Origin: Desmodus rotundus
Taxonomy: Eukaryota; Chordata; Mammalia; Chiroptera; Phyllostomidae
NCBI RefSeq assembly: GCF_022682495.2
Contig: NC_071389.1
Span: 15,326,964 to 15,390,963, forward strand
Direction of reading: 5' to 3'
Length of the DNA stretch: 64,000 nucleotides
How positions within the stretch are numbered: position 1 is the first letter of the stretch; each line of letters begins with the position of its first letter. This document shows, piece after piece, positions 60,801 through 64,000 of this stretch. The notes below the pieces were generated by a model. It was given only the letters and a program-made list of their open reading frames with translations, searched no databases and was not told the origin of the DNA. Made by a program: the position numbers and the translations under genes.

Positions 60801-62994
60801 ACAATTAGATGTGTTTCCGGAGTTTTTATCTTAAAATGGAAGAAAGGTAAAATCTTGGTTCCCCAAGTACTATGTACTGACTTCTCATGTTTTTGTTGGG
60901 TATTAGCAAACTGTCAGATGAGCTGGAAAAGATGGGGGCAAAAATGAGCCCTGGCTGGTGTGGCTCAGTGGATTGAGCACCAGCCTGTGAACCAAAAAGT
61001 CACCAGTTCGATTCCCAGTCAGGGAACATGCCTGGATTGTACACCAGGTCCCTAGTTGGGGGCGTGCGAGAGGCAACCATGTATCTCTCACACACTGATG
61101 TTTCTCTCCCTCTGTCCTTCCCTTCCCCTCTCTCTAAAAAAAGTAAATAAATACTTCTTATTTATTTAAGAAATCTTCTTAAAGATTTCTTTTCTTTTTT
61201 TATTTTAACATTTTTTATTGTTCAAATAAATGAAATCTTTTTAAAAACGTGTTTTTTAAAAAATGAAACTTATGTCACTATTGGATATCATTGAACTTGT
61301 GGAGTGATGAAAATTAGGGACTGCTTCCCTGTACCATTGACAAGTTTGCAGATACTCCAAAACCTGCTGTGTAACTGCCATCTGAATATCTGGCAAGGAC
61401 GGGAGAGAGATAAGAGCCTCTTTGTTTGTTTTTGACTTTTACTTCACATTATTACTTTTTCCCTTTGTTTTCTTGACTAGTGAAGGCATCTGCATAGTGG
61501 GTGTCAGGGGTTTACAGATGCAGAGTGAGGATAAATTATTTATTTCACTTTAAGTTTCTATTGTAATTTGTAGCTATGTGATATAATTCTACTGGCATGG
61601 GTCCTTGGGTTTTGCTATTTTGTATTTGGTGTGTTAATAGCCTTCTTGGGTCTGGCATTTGCAGGATAATTGACCAATCATCAGCTTACTTTTTAGGAAA
61701 TAACAGCAGGAGAGAACTTTTTCTGCTGTGCCCATGTCTCCCCTCAGCAGACTCTGTACTGCAGATGGCTGAGCTCACATGGCCCATCAGCATCTATACA
61801 GATGCGCAAGACCCTTCACTAGTCTGCCTCACCCTAACCCTAACTTAATGTGGGGCTTGGGGGGGGTTGTTTGTTTGTTTGAAGATTTGTACGCATCTCT
61901 GAAGCTCTTACACTTGCAGATTTCCCTGAACAACGATCTAGTATGGCCCATGCTGTCCTTAATTCATTCATATGTATACTGCTTTCAAAACCCACTGAGG
62001 AGGGTAGGACCTTTCCTTAACCATGTGTGTAGTGCCTTTTATGCTTGAGAATCAGTAAATTGGTTTTAGTCTCTATCCTAAATCCTTTTTTGTTTCCAGT
62101 TAGGCTTATTTGTGTTGGTCTTATCCTTAGATAGTCCTTTTTGCCATCCCTGGTGTAGAGGTTGTTTTTATTCTTAAGCAAATCTCAAGGCATGAAGTCT
62201 CTCAAGGACCGACATTTTTGGGGTGGGTAAGGACACCGACTTTCTTCATCAGGCTGTCTGAAATCTGCACAGTTAATCAGCTTTGGACTAGTCTTTGCCG
62301 TCATCTTTTGTAGTTTATCCTTATTATAGCCTTGAGAAGCCACTCAGTGCTGCTCCCTTCTTATTTTGTATGCCAGGCCTACGGCAACTTCATGACTGAA
62401 GAAAGGCCAAAGTCCCAATTCATAGTCCTTTAAAAGTGAAAAAAATTTTTGGCTCACTGCCCCCTGCTGGGCATGCCTGCCTTTGTCTTGCTCAGTTTGT
62501 GTGCGTTGGCTCAAGTCATATGGCCCAGTGGAAACCTCAGTTCTTATCCCAGTTCTCGGACCTACCAACTGGTGACCCTGGGCTAGTATTATATCTACGC
62601 AACCTCAGTTTTCTTATTTATAAAATGGTATAATATACCCTATCCCCATAAAGAAGGTAGTATGGGTAAAGTGTACCTAGCTTGGTGCCTGGCTAATACT
62701 AGATACCCAGTTAATGGTAATTATTTTAGAGAGTTCCTTGAAATTGTCAAACAATAGAGAGAATGAGCTGACACCTGACTGACTCTGGAGTATAAGAGAA
62801 ATAGCAATCCTGCAATATAAGTAAAACTATAGTCTTTTAAGTCCCCTTATTTCCTTCTCTTCTTTTTCAAAAGGGGAGAGTGCACCGAAACCTTACGGAG
62901 TCGGATCAGGGAATTAGAAGCAGAGGGCAAGAAGCTCACAATGGACATGAAGGTGAAAGAAGACCAGATCAGAGAACTAGAACTGAAAGTTCAG
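14453..62994 (+). CDS. MACO1: MACO1 (macoilin, TMEM57), spliced coding region, exons 1-9
   Basis: Macoilin is a multi-pass membrane protein of the rough ER and nuclear envelope. In C. elegans it tunes neuronal excitability, and in mammals it is strongly expressed in brain. Joining 14453-14532, 30002-30143, 31566-31692, 35507-35630, 37789-37967, 39623-40124, 58742-58900, 60274-60456 and 62874-62994 gives 1617 nt, or 539 codons without a stop. The human protein is 664 residues, so the last exons lie beyond the right edge. All eight complete introns are GT-AG. Residues 1-26 are basic, four hydrophobic segments fall at about 28-48, 75-97, 120-139 and 158-170, a Ser/Asn/Lys-rich linker spans 218-384, and residues 385-539 are charged heptad coiled coil. 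The sequence matches human macoilin almost throughout. The start has A at -3 and GCGGGAGG before ATG. No frameshift or nonsense codon is seen, so the gene appears functional. Confidence 0.97.
17000..17205 (+). repeat. MIR copy
   Basis: Sense MIR wording is diverged but ordered: GCACTGGACTGCTGGCATCAG, CCCAGTTCTCTCATCTGTCC, then a 3' part ending near TATAGAAATATTATT. Confidence 0.65.
18631..18757. repeat. Poly-T tract and AT-rich simple repeat
   Basis: About 21 T (18631-18651) are followed by an alternating TA tract (18704-18757) able to form cruciform or slipped structures. Confidence 0.85.
19518..19746 (+). mobile_element. Ves-type SINE, diverged
   Basis: Head GCCTGGGCCCGTGTGGCTCA, internal GGTTTGATTCCTGGTCAGGG, body CCTCTCTCTTCC, A-rich tail near 19738-19746. 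It is more diverged than most copies here and carries an insertion in the middle. Confidence 0.85.
21140..21343 (-). mobile_element. Ves-type SINE
   Basis: Complete antisense copy: tail as poly-T/A-rich DNA at the left, GAGAGAGGGGAAGG body, head ending CCAGCCAGGGC at 21343. It abuts a second SINE of a different subtype. Confidence 0.9.
21344..21529 (-). mobile_element. tRNA-derived SINE, older bat subtype
   Basis: The head (GCTAGACAGCCAGGGCTT, antisense) and the central TGTTCCACTTATTTATG block differ from the common Ves copies and match the element at 35935-36099, so a separate subfamily is likely. Confidence 0.8.
22160..22390 (+). repeat. MIR copy
   Basis: Sense MIR with TTAGCTGTAAAATGAGGATAG and AGTATAGTGCTTGACACAGG. 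A short antisense MIR piece (GAGAAAACTGAGGTTGC) follows near 22455-22560. Confidence 0.75.
22828..23386 (-). mobile_element. Internally deleted mariner transposon, copy 1
   Basis: Terminal inverted repeats TTGGGTTGGCCAAAAAGT (left) and ACTTTTTGGCCGACCCAG (right), with TA on the left flank. Read on the minus strand it keeps the first part of a mariner transposase (MEENKQHFWHIMIYYFKKGK, helix-turn-helix region) up to about ENNQHYTTQETANILKI, then jumps to the 3' end. The catalytic DD34D domain is absent and the frame is damaged, so it could move only by using another copy's enzyme. Confidence 0.9.
23640..24130. repeat. Unclassified old repeat and MIR fragment
   Basis: The stretch 23640-23880 has the style of an old L1M-type 3' region (TATTACAAAAATGGGATTC) shared loosely with 7340-7570 and 44450-44640. 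The stretch 23985-24130 is a sense MIR fragment (TCCTATAAAATGGTAATAAC). Confidence 0.45.
24403..24652. mobile_element. MITE-like DNA transposon, 250 bp
   Basis: Imperfect terminal inverted repeats: CAGTCAAACCTCAGTTTCTC at the left and, reverse-complemented from the right, CAGTGGAACCTTGGTTTTTG. The inside is non-coding with further subterminal symmetry (TTCTTGAACAGTTCTGGGGA). The CAGT-type ends suggest a Tigger-like or related cut-and-paste family; I cannot name it. Confidence 0.65.
24809..24850. repeat. (TG)n microsatellite
   Basis: About 21 TG dinucleotides in an almost perfect run, potentially polymorphic and Z-DNA prone. Confidence 0.95.
25971..26130 (+). mobile_element. MER5A-type hAT-Charlie MITE
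   Basis: Runs from CAGTACCTCTCAAATTTTAA to GATGCTTATGCTGCTGGTCC ATGGACCACAC, the typical start and end order of MER5A, an ancient eutherian non-autonomous hAT element. The terminal repeat at the right has decayed. Confidence 0.8.
26272..26464 (-). mobile_element. Ves-type SINE
   Basis: Antisense copy with body GAGAGAGGGAGGGAGAGAG, a duplicated GAAACATC segment, and head ending CACACCGGCCAGGGCC. Confidence 0.85.
27823..28010 (+). mobile_element. tRNA-derived SINE (bat)
   Basis: Head TGCCCTGGCAGGGTGGCTCA, B-box region GTGGGTTCAACCCCC, body CTCTCTCTCTTTC, tail TCAAATAAAAAATC. It belongs with the GTTGGTCAGAGCGTCATCC subtype rather than the common copies. Confidence 0.85.
30002..30143 (+). CDS. 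MACO1: MACO1 exon 2, residues 27-74
   Basis: It encodes TFLYLKFLVVWALVLLADFV and the following FEYLWPFWLFIRS segment, forming the first membrane span. The acceptor is TTTTGCAG and the donor CTG/GTATGT; it ends in phase 0. Confidence 0.97.
30144..31565 (+). other. MACO1 intron 2 (1,422 bp)
   Basis: It is dominated by the hAT-type element at 30478-30977; the rest (30144-30477, 30978-31565) shows no recognisable feature beyond normal splice signals and a T-rich tract before exon 3. Confidence 0.85.
30478..30977 (+). mobile_element. hAT-type (Charlie-like) DNA transposon, about 500 bp
   Basis: Ends are CAGCACTTCCCAAACTTTTT on the left and TGTTTTGAGAACTACTG on the right, imperfect inverted repeats of the hAT CAGNGNTTCTCAAA type. 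The inside is AT-rich and non-coding, with GATCCCAGGGACCCCCAGGG near the right end. Family name uncertain. Confidence 0.65.
31566..31692 (+). CDS. MACO1: MACO1 exon 3, residues 75-116 plus split Glu117
   Basis: It encodes AFSVFFVCVAFTSNIICLLF and IPIQWLFFAASTYVW, the second membrane span and connector. The acceptor is TTTAG/GCC and the donor ACAG/GTAAGT. Confidence 0.97.
33389..33450. repeat. Perfect 31-bp tandem duplication
   Basis: Two identical 31-base units (33389-33419 and 33420-33450) begin GGCCCGACTGATACGAG and end TTTATATAA. The unit has two CpGs and matches no repeat family I recognise. Confidence 0.95.
34497..34710 (-). mobile_element. Ves-type SINE with perfect target duplication
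   Basis: Flanked by TAATAATTTATTT at 34484-34496 and 34711-34723. It is an antisense copy relative to MACO1, with head GAGCCACACCAGCCAGGAC at the right. Confidence 0.92.
34726..35345 (-). repeat. Ancient L1 (L1M-type) fragment
   Basis: Reverse-complement reading gives the conserved order of old L1 3' sequence: AAGAGCTCCAATAAATCAAT, AAGATGCTCAACTTCACTAC, GACAATTTGGCAGTATAATT, TTTGACCTAGAAATTCCAAT, ATGTCTATCAATAGGGAACT. No open frame remains. Confidence 0.85.
35507..35630 (+). CDS. MACO1: MACO1 exon 4, residues 117-157 plus split Cys158
   Basis: It encodes GVCLPTVSLWILFVYIEAAI and RFKDLKNFHVDLCRPFAAH, the third membrane span and following loop. The acceptor is CTACAG/AAAG and the donor CACTG/GTGAGT. 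Confidence 0.97.
35745..35934 (+). repeat. MIR copy
   Basis: Sense MIR: GGTGGTAAAGAGCATGAGCC, then TGCCTTGGGCTTGTCACTATC and CATGGGGTCGTGGGAAGATGAAATG. Confidence 0.8.
35935..36099 (-). mobile_element. tRNA-derived SINE, older bat subtype
   Basis: Shares the TTGTTCCACTTATTTATGCA block and the CTAACCAACTGAGCTACTC head with 21344-21529, confirming a second SINE subfamily in the window. It interrupts or directly follows a MIR. Confidence 0.82.
36388..36547 (-). mobile_element. Ves-type SINE, shortened
   Basis: Antisense; body GAGAGAGGGGAAGGGGGGA, duplicated GAGAGAGAAACA, head TGAGCCACTGGGCCGGGGC. The middle is shorter than in full copies. Confidence 0.82.
36736..36987. mobile_element. TA-flanked MITE, copy B1
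   Basis: Terminal inverted repeats CCATATTTTTCGGACTATAT (left) and, reverse-complemented, CTGTATTTTTTGGACCATAA (right), with TA dinucleotides on both sides (36734-36735, 36988-36989). Subterminal AAGATGCACC and GACGCACCCCC repeats are present. It shares internal blocks with 41238-41440. The TA target points to the Tc1/mariner superfamily; the family name is not known to me. Confidence 0.8.
37789..37967 (+). CDS. MACO1: MACO1 exon 5, residues 158-217 plus split Ala218
   Basis: It encodes the last hydrophobic segment IGYPVVTLGFGFKSYVSYKM and then a charged, Gln-rich stretch (QKEVQKENEFYMQLLQQALP) where the protein leaves the membrane. The donor is GAAG/GTAGGT. Confidence 0.97.
38752..38958 (+). 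mobile_element. Ves-type SINE, young copy
   Basis: Near-consensus head (GCCCTGGCTGGCGTGGCTCA), intact B-box-like GGTTAGGTTCCCAGTCAGGG, tail AGGTAAATAAGTAAAATC. Sense relative to MACO1. Confidence 0.93.
38982..39167 (-). mobile_element. Ves-type SINE
   Basis: Antisense copy, tail to tail with the preceding SINE. Body GAGAGGGGGAGGGAGGGAG, head CCACACCTGCCAGGGC. Confidence 0.92.
39623..40124 (+). CDS. MACO1: MACO1 exon 6, residues 218-384 plus split Arg385
   Basis: At 502 nt this is the largest exon. It encodes the polar, probably disordered linker, starting AAKGLPDMDSSILIHH and containing GINNNNILQ, a Lys/Glu-rich REKGKEKDKDAKK patch and the Ser-rich SIPSSSSKNEKKQK. The acceptor is a TAGCAG tandem; the upstream AG keeps the two alanines I recall in human macoilin. 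The end is GTAAG/GTAAGT. Confidence 0.96.
41238..41440. mobile_element. TA-flanked MITE, copy B2
   Basis: Starts CCGTATTTTCGGACTATAAG and ends AAAGTCCAAAAAATATAG between TA dinucleotides (41236-41237, 41441-41442). It shares CCTAGGTTTTAGAGGAGGAA and GAGCCAGGTAAGCTACATT with 36736-36987 but has a shorter centre. Confidence 0.8.
41870..42440 (+). repeat. Old L1 3' fragment interrupted by a SINE
   Basis: L1M-like wording (CTAAATATCCAACAACAGGG, AATAAATTATGGTTCATTC) lies left of the SINE and continues right of it (GATACTACAAAATTATATTT, CAAATTTTTCTATGATGAGC), so the SINE landed inside an older element. Confidence 0.7.
41938..42147 (-). mobile_element. Ves-type SINE inside an L1 fragment
   Basis: Antisense near-consensus copy with head GAGCCACACCAGCCAGGGCC. 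A short CATTTGA repeat on each side (about 41927 and 42147) may be the target duplication. Confidence 0.92.
42822..43028 (+). mobile_element. Ves-type SINE
   Basis: Sense copy: GCCCTAGCTGGTGTGGCTCA head, TCTCTTTCTCCCTCCCTCCC body, AATAAATAAATAAAATC tail. Confidence 0.93.
43628..44180 (+). mobile_element. Internally deleted mariner transposon, copy 2, with foreign filler
   Basis: Left end TTGGTTGGCCAAAAAGTTCA, right end AACTTTTTGGCCAACCCAA, TA after the right end. It keeps the transposase start region (AAAGAAAATATACAACATTT onward) as far as TTTGTGAAGTT at 43960. From 43961 to 44070 the mariner sequence is replaced by a MER20-like segment, and mariner resumes at GGGAGACAGCTGACATAGTC. Confidence 0.88.
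43961..44070 (-). mobile_element. MER20 fragment embedded in mariner copy 2
   Basis: The segment reads ACTATTGACATTTTGG, AGATAATTCTTTG, GATGTTTAGCAGCA and GGCCTCTACC, which follows the reverse complement of MER20, a hAT-Charlie element dating from early eutherian evolution. It lacks both MER20 termini. Confidence 0.85.
44450..44640. repeat. Unclassified old interspersed repeat
   Basis: Wording such as AAAATAATCCCACCGTTCTG and GTTCTGCTTTTTCACTTACA resembles old L1M-type 3' sequence also hinted at near 7340-7570. Boundaries are unclear. Confidence 0.4.
44993..45016. repeat. (TTTA)n simple repeat
   Basis: About six TTTA units in a row. Confidence 0.9.
45195..45330 (-). repeat. MIR fragment
   Basis: Antisense MIR traces: AATGAGCCCTAGAAGGTTCAG and CAGGACCAGAACCGAAGTTTC. 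Confidence 0.55.
46015..46558 (+). mobile_element. Internally deleted mariner transposon, copy 3
   Basis: Terminal repeats TTGGGTTGGCCAAAAAGTTT and TGGACAAACCCAA between TA dinucleotides (46013-46014, 46559-46560). From the ATG at 46189 it encodes the transposase N-terminus (MEENKQHFWHIMLYYFKKGK), then frameshifts. Homology continues to about IENNQPLYH, where the catalytic region is missing and the 3' end follows. It has the same internal junction as copy 1. Confidence 0.9.
51400..51621 (-). mobile_element. Ves-type SINE, diverged
   Basis: Antisense; GAGAGGGAGAGAAACTTCAA body, a duplicated GAGAGAAAGGA segment, head GAGCCACACTAGCCGGGGCT. Confidence 0.87.
54352..54374. repeat. Poly-T tract
   Basis: About 22 T in a row; no recognisable element is attached. 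Confidence 0.85.
54750..54792. repeat. Near-perfect 43-nt palindrome (hairpin)
   Basis: TTAACTACCACTTGTCT (54750-54766) is the exact reverse complement of AGACAAGTGGTAGTTAA (54776-54792). The nine bases between allow three more pairs, including one G-U, leaving a three-base loop. It lies in MACO1 intron 6 and is not part of a repeat that I recognise. Confidence 0.95.
54860..54905 (-). repeat. 5'-truncated L1 3' stub
   Basis: A poly-T run followed by AATTGTTATTCAATTACAGT is the antisense 3' terminus of bat L1-like elements; almost nothing of the body is left. Confidence 0.55.
54970..55290 (+). repeat. Old L1 3' fragment
   Basis: Contains AAGGAATATTATGCAGCAAT, a hallmark of ancient L1 3' regions, followed by low-complexity AGAAAGGAAAAAAGAAAGG. 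Confidence 0.65.
55482..55684 (-). mobile_element. Ves-type SINE
   Basis: Antisense near-consensus copy: tail AAAAGATTTTATTTATTTAT, head GAGCCACACCAGCCAGGGCT. Confidence 0.92.
56450..56570 (-). repeat. MIR fragment
   Basis: Antisense MIR: GATGGGGAAACTGAGTCCTAG, GCCTTGCCTAGCCAGGGTCAC. Confidence 0.75.
57660..57855 (+). repeat. MIR copy
   Basis: Sense MIR: CCTGTGTGACCTTGGCTGGG, TTCATCTATAAAAATGGGAA, ending near AAATATTAGTTATTATT. Confidence 0.78.
58742..58900 (+). CDS. MACO1: MACO1 exon 7, residues 385-437 plus split Lys438
   Basis: Opens the coiled-coil region: LEQDIKKLKADLQASRQVEQ, then ELRSQISSLSSTERGIRSEM and GQLRQENELLQN, with leucine and isoleucine at heptad spacing. The acceptor is CTCCTAG and the donor AACAA/GTACGT. 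Confidence 0.97.
58901..60273 (+). other. MACO1 intron 7 (1,373 bp)
   Basis: Holds a 5'-truncated SINE (59411-59541). Otherwise no feature is recognised in 58920-59400 or 59550-60270. Confidence 0.85.
59411..59541 (+). mobile_element. Ves-type SINE, 5'-truncated
   Basis: Only the 3' half is present: GCAACCGATGGATGTATCTC, TCTCTCCCTCTCTTTCTCCC, tail AAATAAATAAATAAAATTT. The tRNA-like head is missing, as happens when reverse transcription stops early. Confidence 0.85.
60274..60456 (+). CDS. MACO1: MACO1 exon 8, residues 438-498 plus split Arg499
   Basis: Continues the coiled coil: KQKDKQNISQLEKKLKAEQE, then a very basic KKRKKLEEATAARAVAFAAA. The acceptor is CATGTAG and the donor TCTAG/GTATGT. 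Residue 446 is Val in AVQVKQ; I recall Met at this place in human, a mild change. Confidence 0.97.
60948..61160 (+). mobile_element. Ves-type SINE, young copy
   Basis: One of the closest copies to consensus: GCCCTGGCTGGTGTGGCTCA head, AGTTCGATTCCCAGTCAGGG B-box region, TCTCTCTAAAAAAAGTAAA tail. Confidence 0.94.
62505..62730 (+). repeat. MIR copy
   Basis: Sense MIR: TCAGTTTTCTTATTTATAAA, GCTTGGTGCCTGGCTAATAC, ending GTTAATGGTAATTATTTT. Confidence 0.75.
62874..62994 (+). CDS. MACO1: MACO1 exon 9, residues 499-539
   Basis: Encodes GECTETLRSRIRELEAEGKK, then LTMDMKVKEDQIRELELKVQ, further charged coiled coil. The acceptor is TTCAAAAG/G and the donor TTCAG/GTAATG, ending in phase 0. The C-terminal exons, about 125 residues in human, are not in the window. 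Confidence 0.97.
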
Positions 62995-64000
62995 GTAATG
63001 AGAGAACCAAAGACTTTCTTGTACTTGTACTCTGTGTTTGATTCGTGGTCCGTGATATAATGTGGAGATGGTGCCTTTAGGTACAGGCAAACCCCGTTGC
63101 ATCTGAAATGTCTGTGTAACAAAAGGAAGTGCTAATTTTGTCCAACTCATTCACACCGTATTTGATTTAGCCAGATTCTAATACAAGCCAGAAACGCTGA
63201 TGGTCCCTTGGTATGTTTTATACCAGAATTTGATAGAGATTCACTTCATTTTTTTAGGTTATAGGCCAGGTTAGTGTCCTTTGGAATTTATACATATCTA
63301 TTAGCCCTAACCCTCTGTCCATTGCCAGGGAATTGACCATTTTGGGTGGCTCCAAACCTTCCATATTGCAGTTCTGAGCAGTGCACGGGGAGGAAAGCTG
63401 CCAGTGCTGTGGCATGGCCAGTTGGGGCCGTGTGCACCGTAGCCAAGTATTTGGCATTGGCTCTTCGGGGGAACATGTAAACCATGTCATGCATTGTAAA
63501 ATGACGGTAAGGAATTACTGGCAGGTCAGTGGAGTAGATAGATGACCTCGACAGAAAGCCTAAAGTGCACGGTACAGGGGGCATCAGAAACGGGTGGGAA
63601 CAGTGAAGAAAAAATAATAATAAAACTAGAAGGTCATCTCATATTACACAAAAAGAAATTCCAGATGAAAAGTTGAAAAAAAAAAAGAAACATTTTGTTT
63701 TAAACTAGGTAAAAACATAGTAGAATTTCTTTGATCTTGAAACAGGGGACGACTTTCTAAACACAGTTAACGGAGGAGCTAACAGAAGGAGGCTGAACTT
63801 TGGGTGATGAGCATACGATGAAATTACGGATAATGTCCTACAATATGGGACCTTACACAGTCGTATTAACTACTGTCACCCCAATAACTTTTTCTAAAGA
63901 TTTAATTCATTAATTTTTTAGAGAGAGGAAGGGAGAGAGAAAGAGAGGGAGAAGGGCATCAATATGTGGCTGCCTCTCGTGCAACCCCTGCTGGGGACCT
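62995..64000 (+). other. MACO1 intron 9, start only
   Basis: Runs to the right edge. A SINE begins at 63896; the rest (63000-63890) has no recognised feature except an A-rich tract near 63675-63690. Confidence 0.8.
63896..64000 (-). mobile_element. Ves-type SINE, cut by the window edge
   Basis: The antisense tail and GA-rich body (GAGAGGAAGGGAGAGAGAAA) lead into CCCCTGCTGGGGACCT at the last base; the head is outside. Confidence 0.9.

Larger units (their letters stand above)
60457..62873 (+). other. MACO1 intron 8 (2,417 bp)
   Basis: Contains a young SINE (60948-61160) and a MIR (62505-62730). Remaining stretches (60460-60940, 61170-62500) are unassigned; a short CACCCTAACCCTAAC near 61828-61842 is too brief to be telomeric. 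Confidence 0.85.

Noticed and set aside
61828..61845. Interstitial telomere-like CACCCTAACCCTAAC
   Set aside because: Only two to three units; such short runs occur by chance and are also seen near 63304.

Overview
The window is nuclear DNA from a mammal, almost certainly a bat. At least eighteen copies of a tRNA-derived SINE with Ves-type sequence (tRNA-like head starting GCCCTGGCTGGTGTGGCTCAG, a CT-rich body and an AAATAA-type tail) are spread over both strands. With them are a HAL1-type half-LINE and several internally deleted mariner copies. The interspersed repeats, long introns and CpG-island promoter all fit this reading. The species cannot be named from the sequence.

Two protein-coding genes are present, arranged head to head. 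(1) On the minus strand, 3569-3734 is the first coding exon of the single RH blood-group gene (RHD/RHCE orthologue). The rest of that gene lies beyond the left edge, and 1-3568 is part of its first intron. The usual Rh start codon reads AGG here, and an in-frame ATG lies 21 nt upstream. A CACCC/GATA cluster sits just upstream, as expected of an erythroid promoter. (2) On the plus strand, 14453-62994 carries nine coding exons of MACO1 (macoilin, formerly TMEM57), encoding residues 1-539 of a protein of about 664 residues. All eight complete introns are GT-AG and the reading frame is open throughout. The last exons lie beyond the right edge. The RH-MACO1 order and orientation match human 1p36.11.

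Layout: 1-3568 RH intron 1 (one SINE, one solo LTR, MIRs); 3569-3734 RH exon 1; about 3735-13290 intergenic DNA (MIR and L1M relics, a second solo LTR of the same family, a near full-length HAL1 element); about 13290-14900 CpG-rich MACO1 promoter in two modules; then MACO1 introns 1-9, filled with SINEs, MIRs, old L1 pieces, three mariner copies, three MITE-like elements and a hAT-type element. The two genes are not known to act together: Rh is an erythrocyte membrane protein, and macoilin is an ER and nuclear-envelope membrane protein linked to neuronal function.

I found no undescribed multi-gene system. The most notable points are the relocated RH start codon, a mariner copy whose middle was replaced by a piece of an older MER20 element, a near-perfect 43-nt palindrome in MACO1 intron 6, a NAGNAG acceptor at MACO1 exon 6, and an inverted SINE pair just upstream of that exon.
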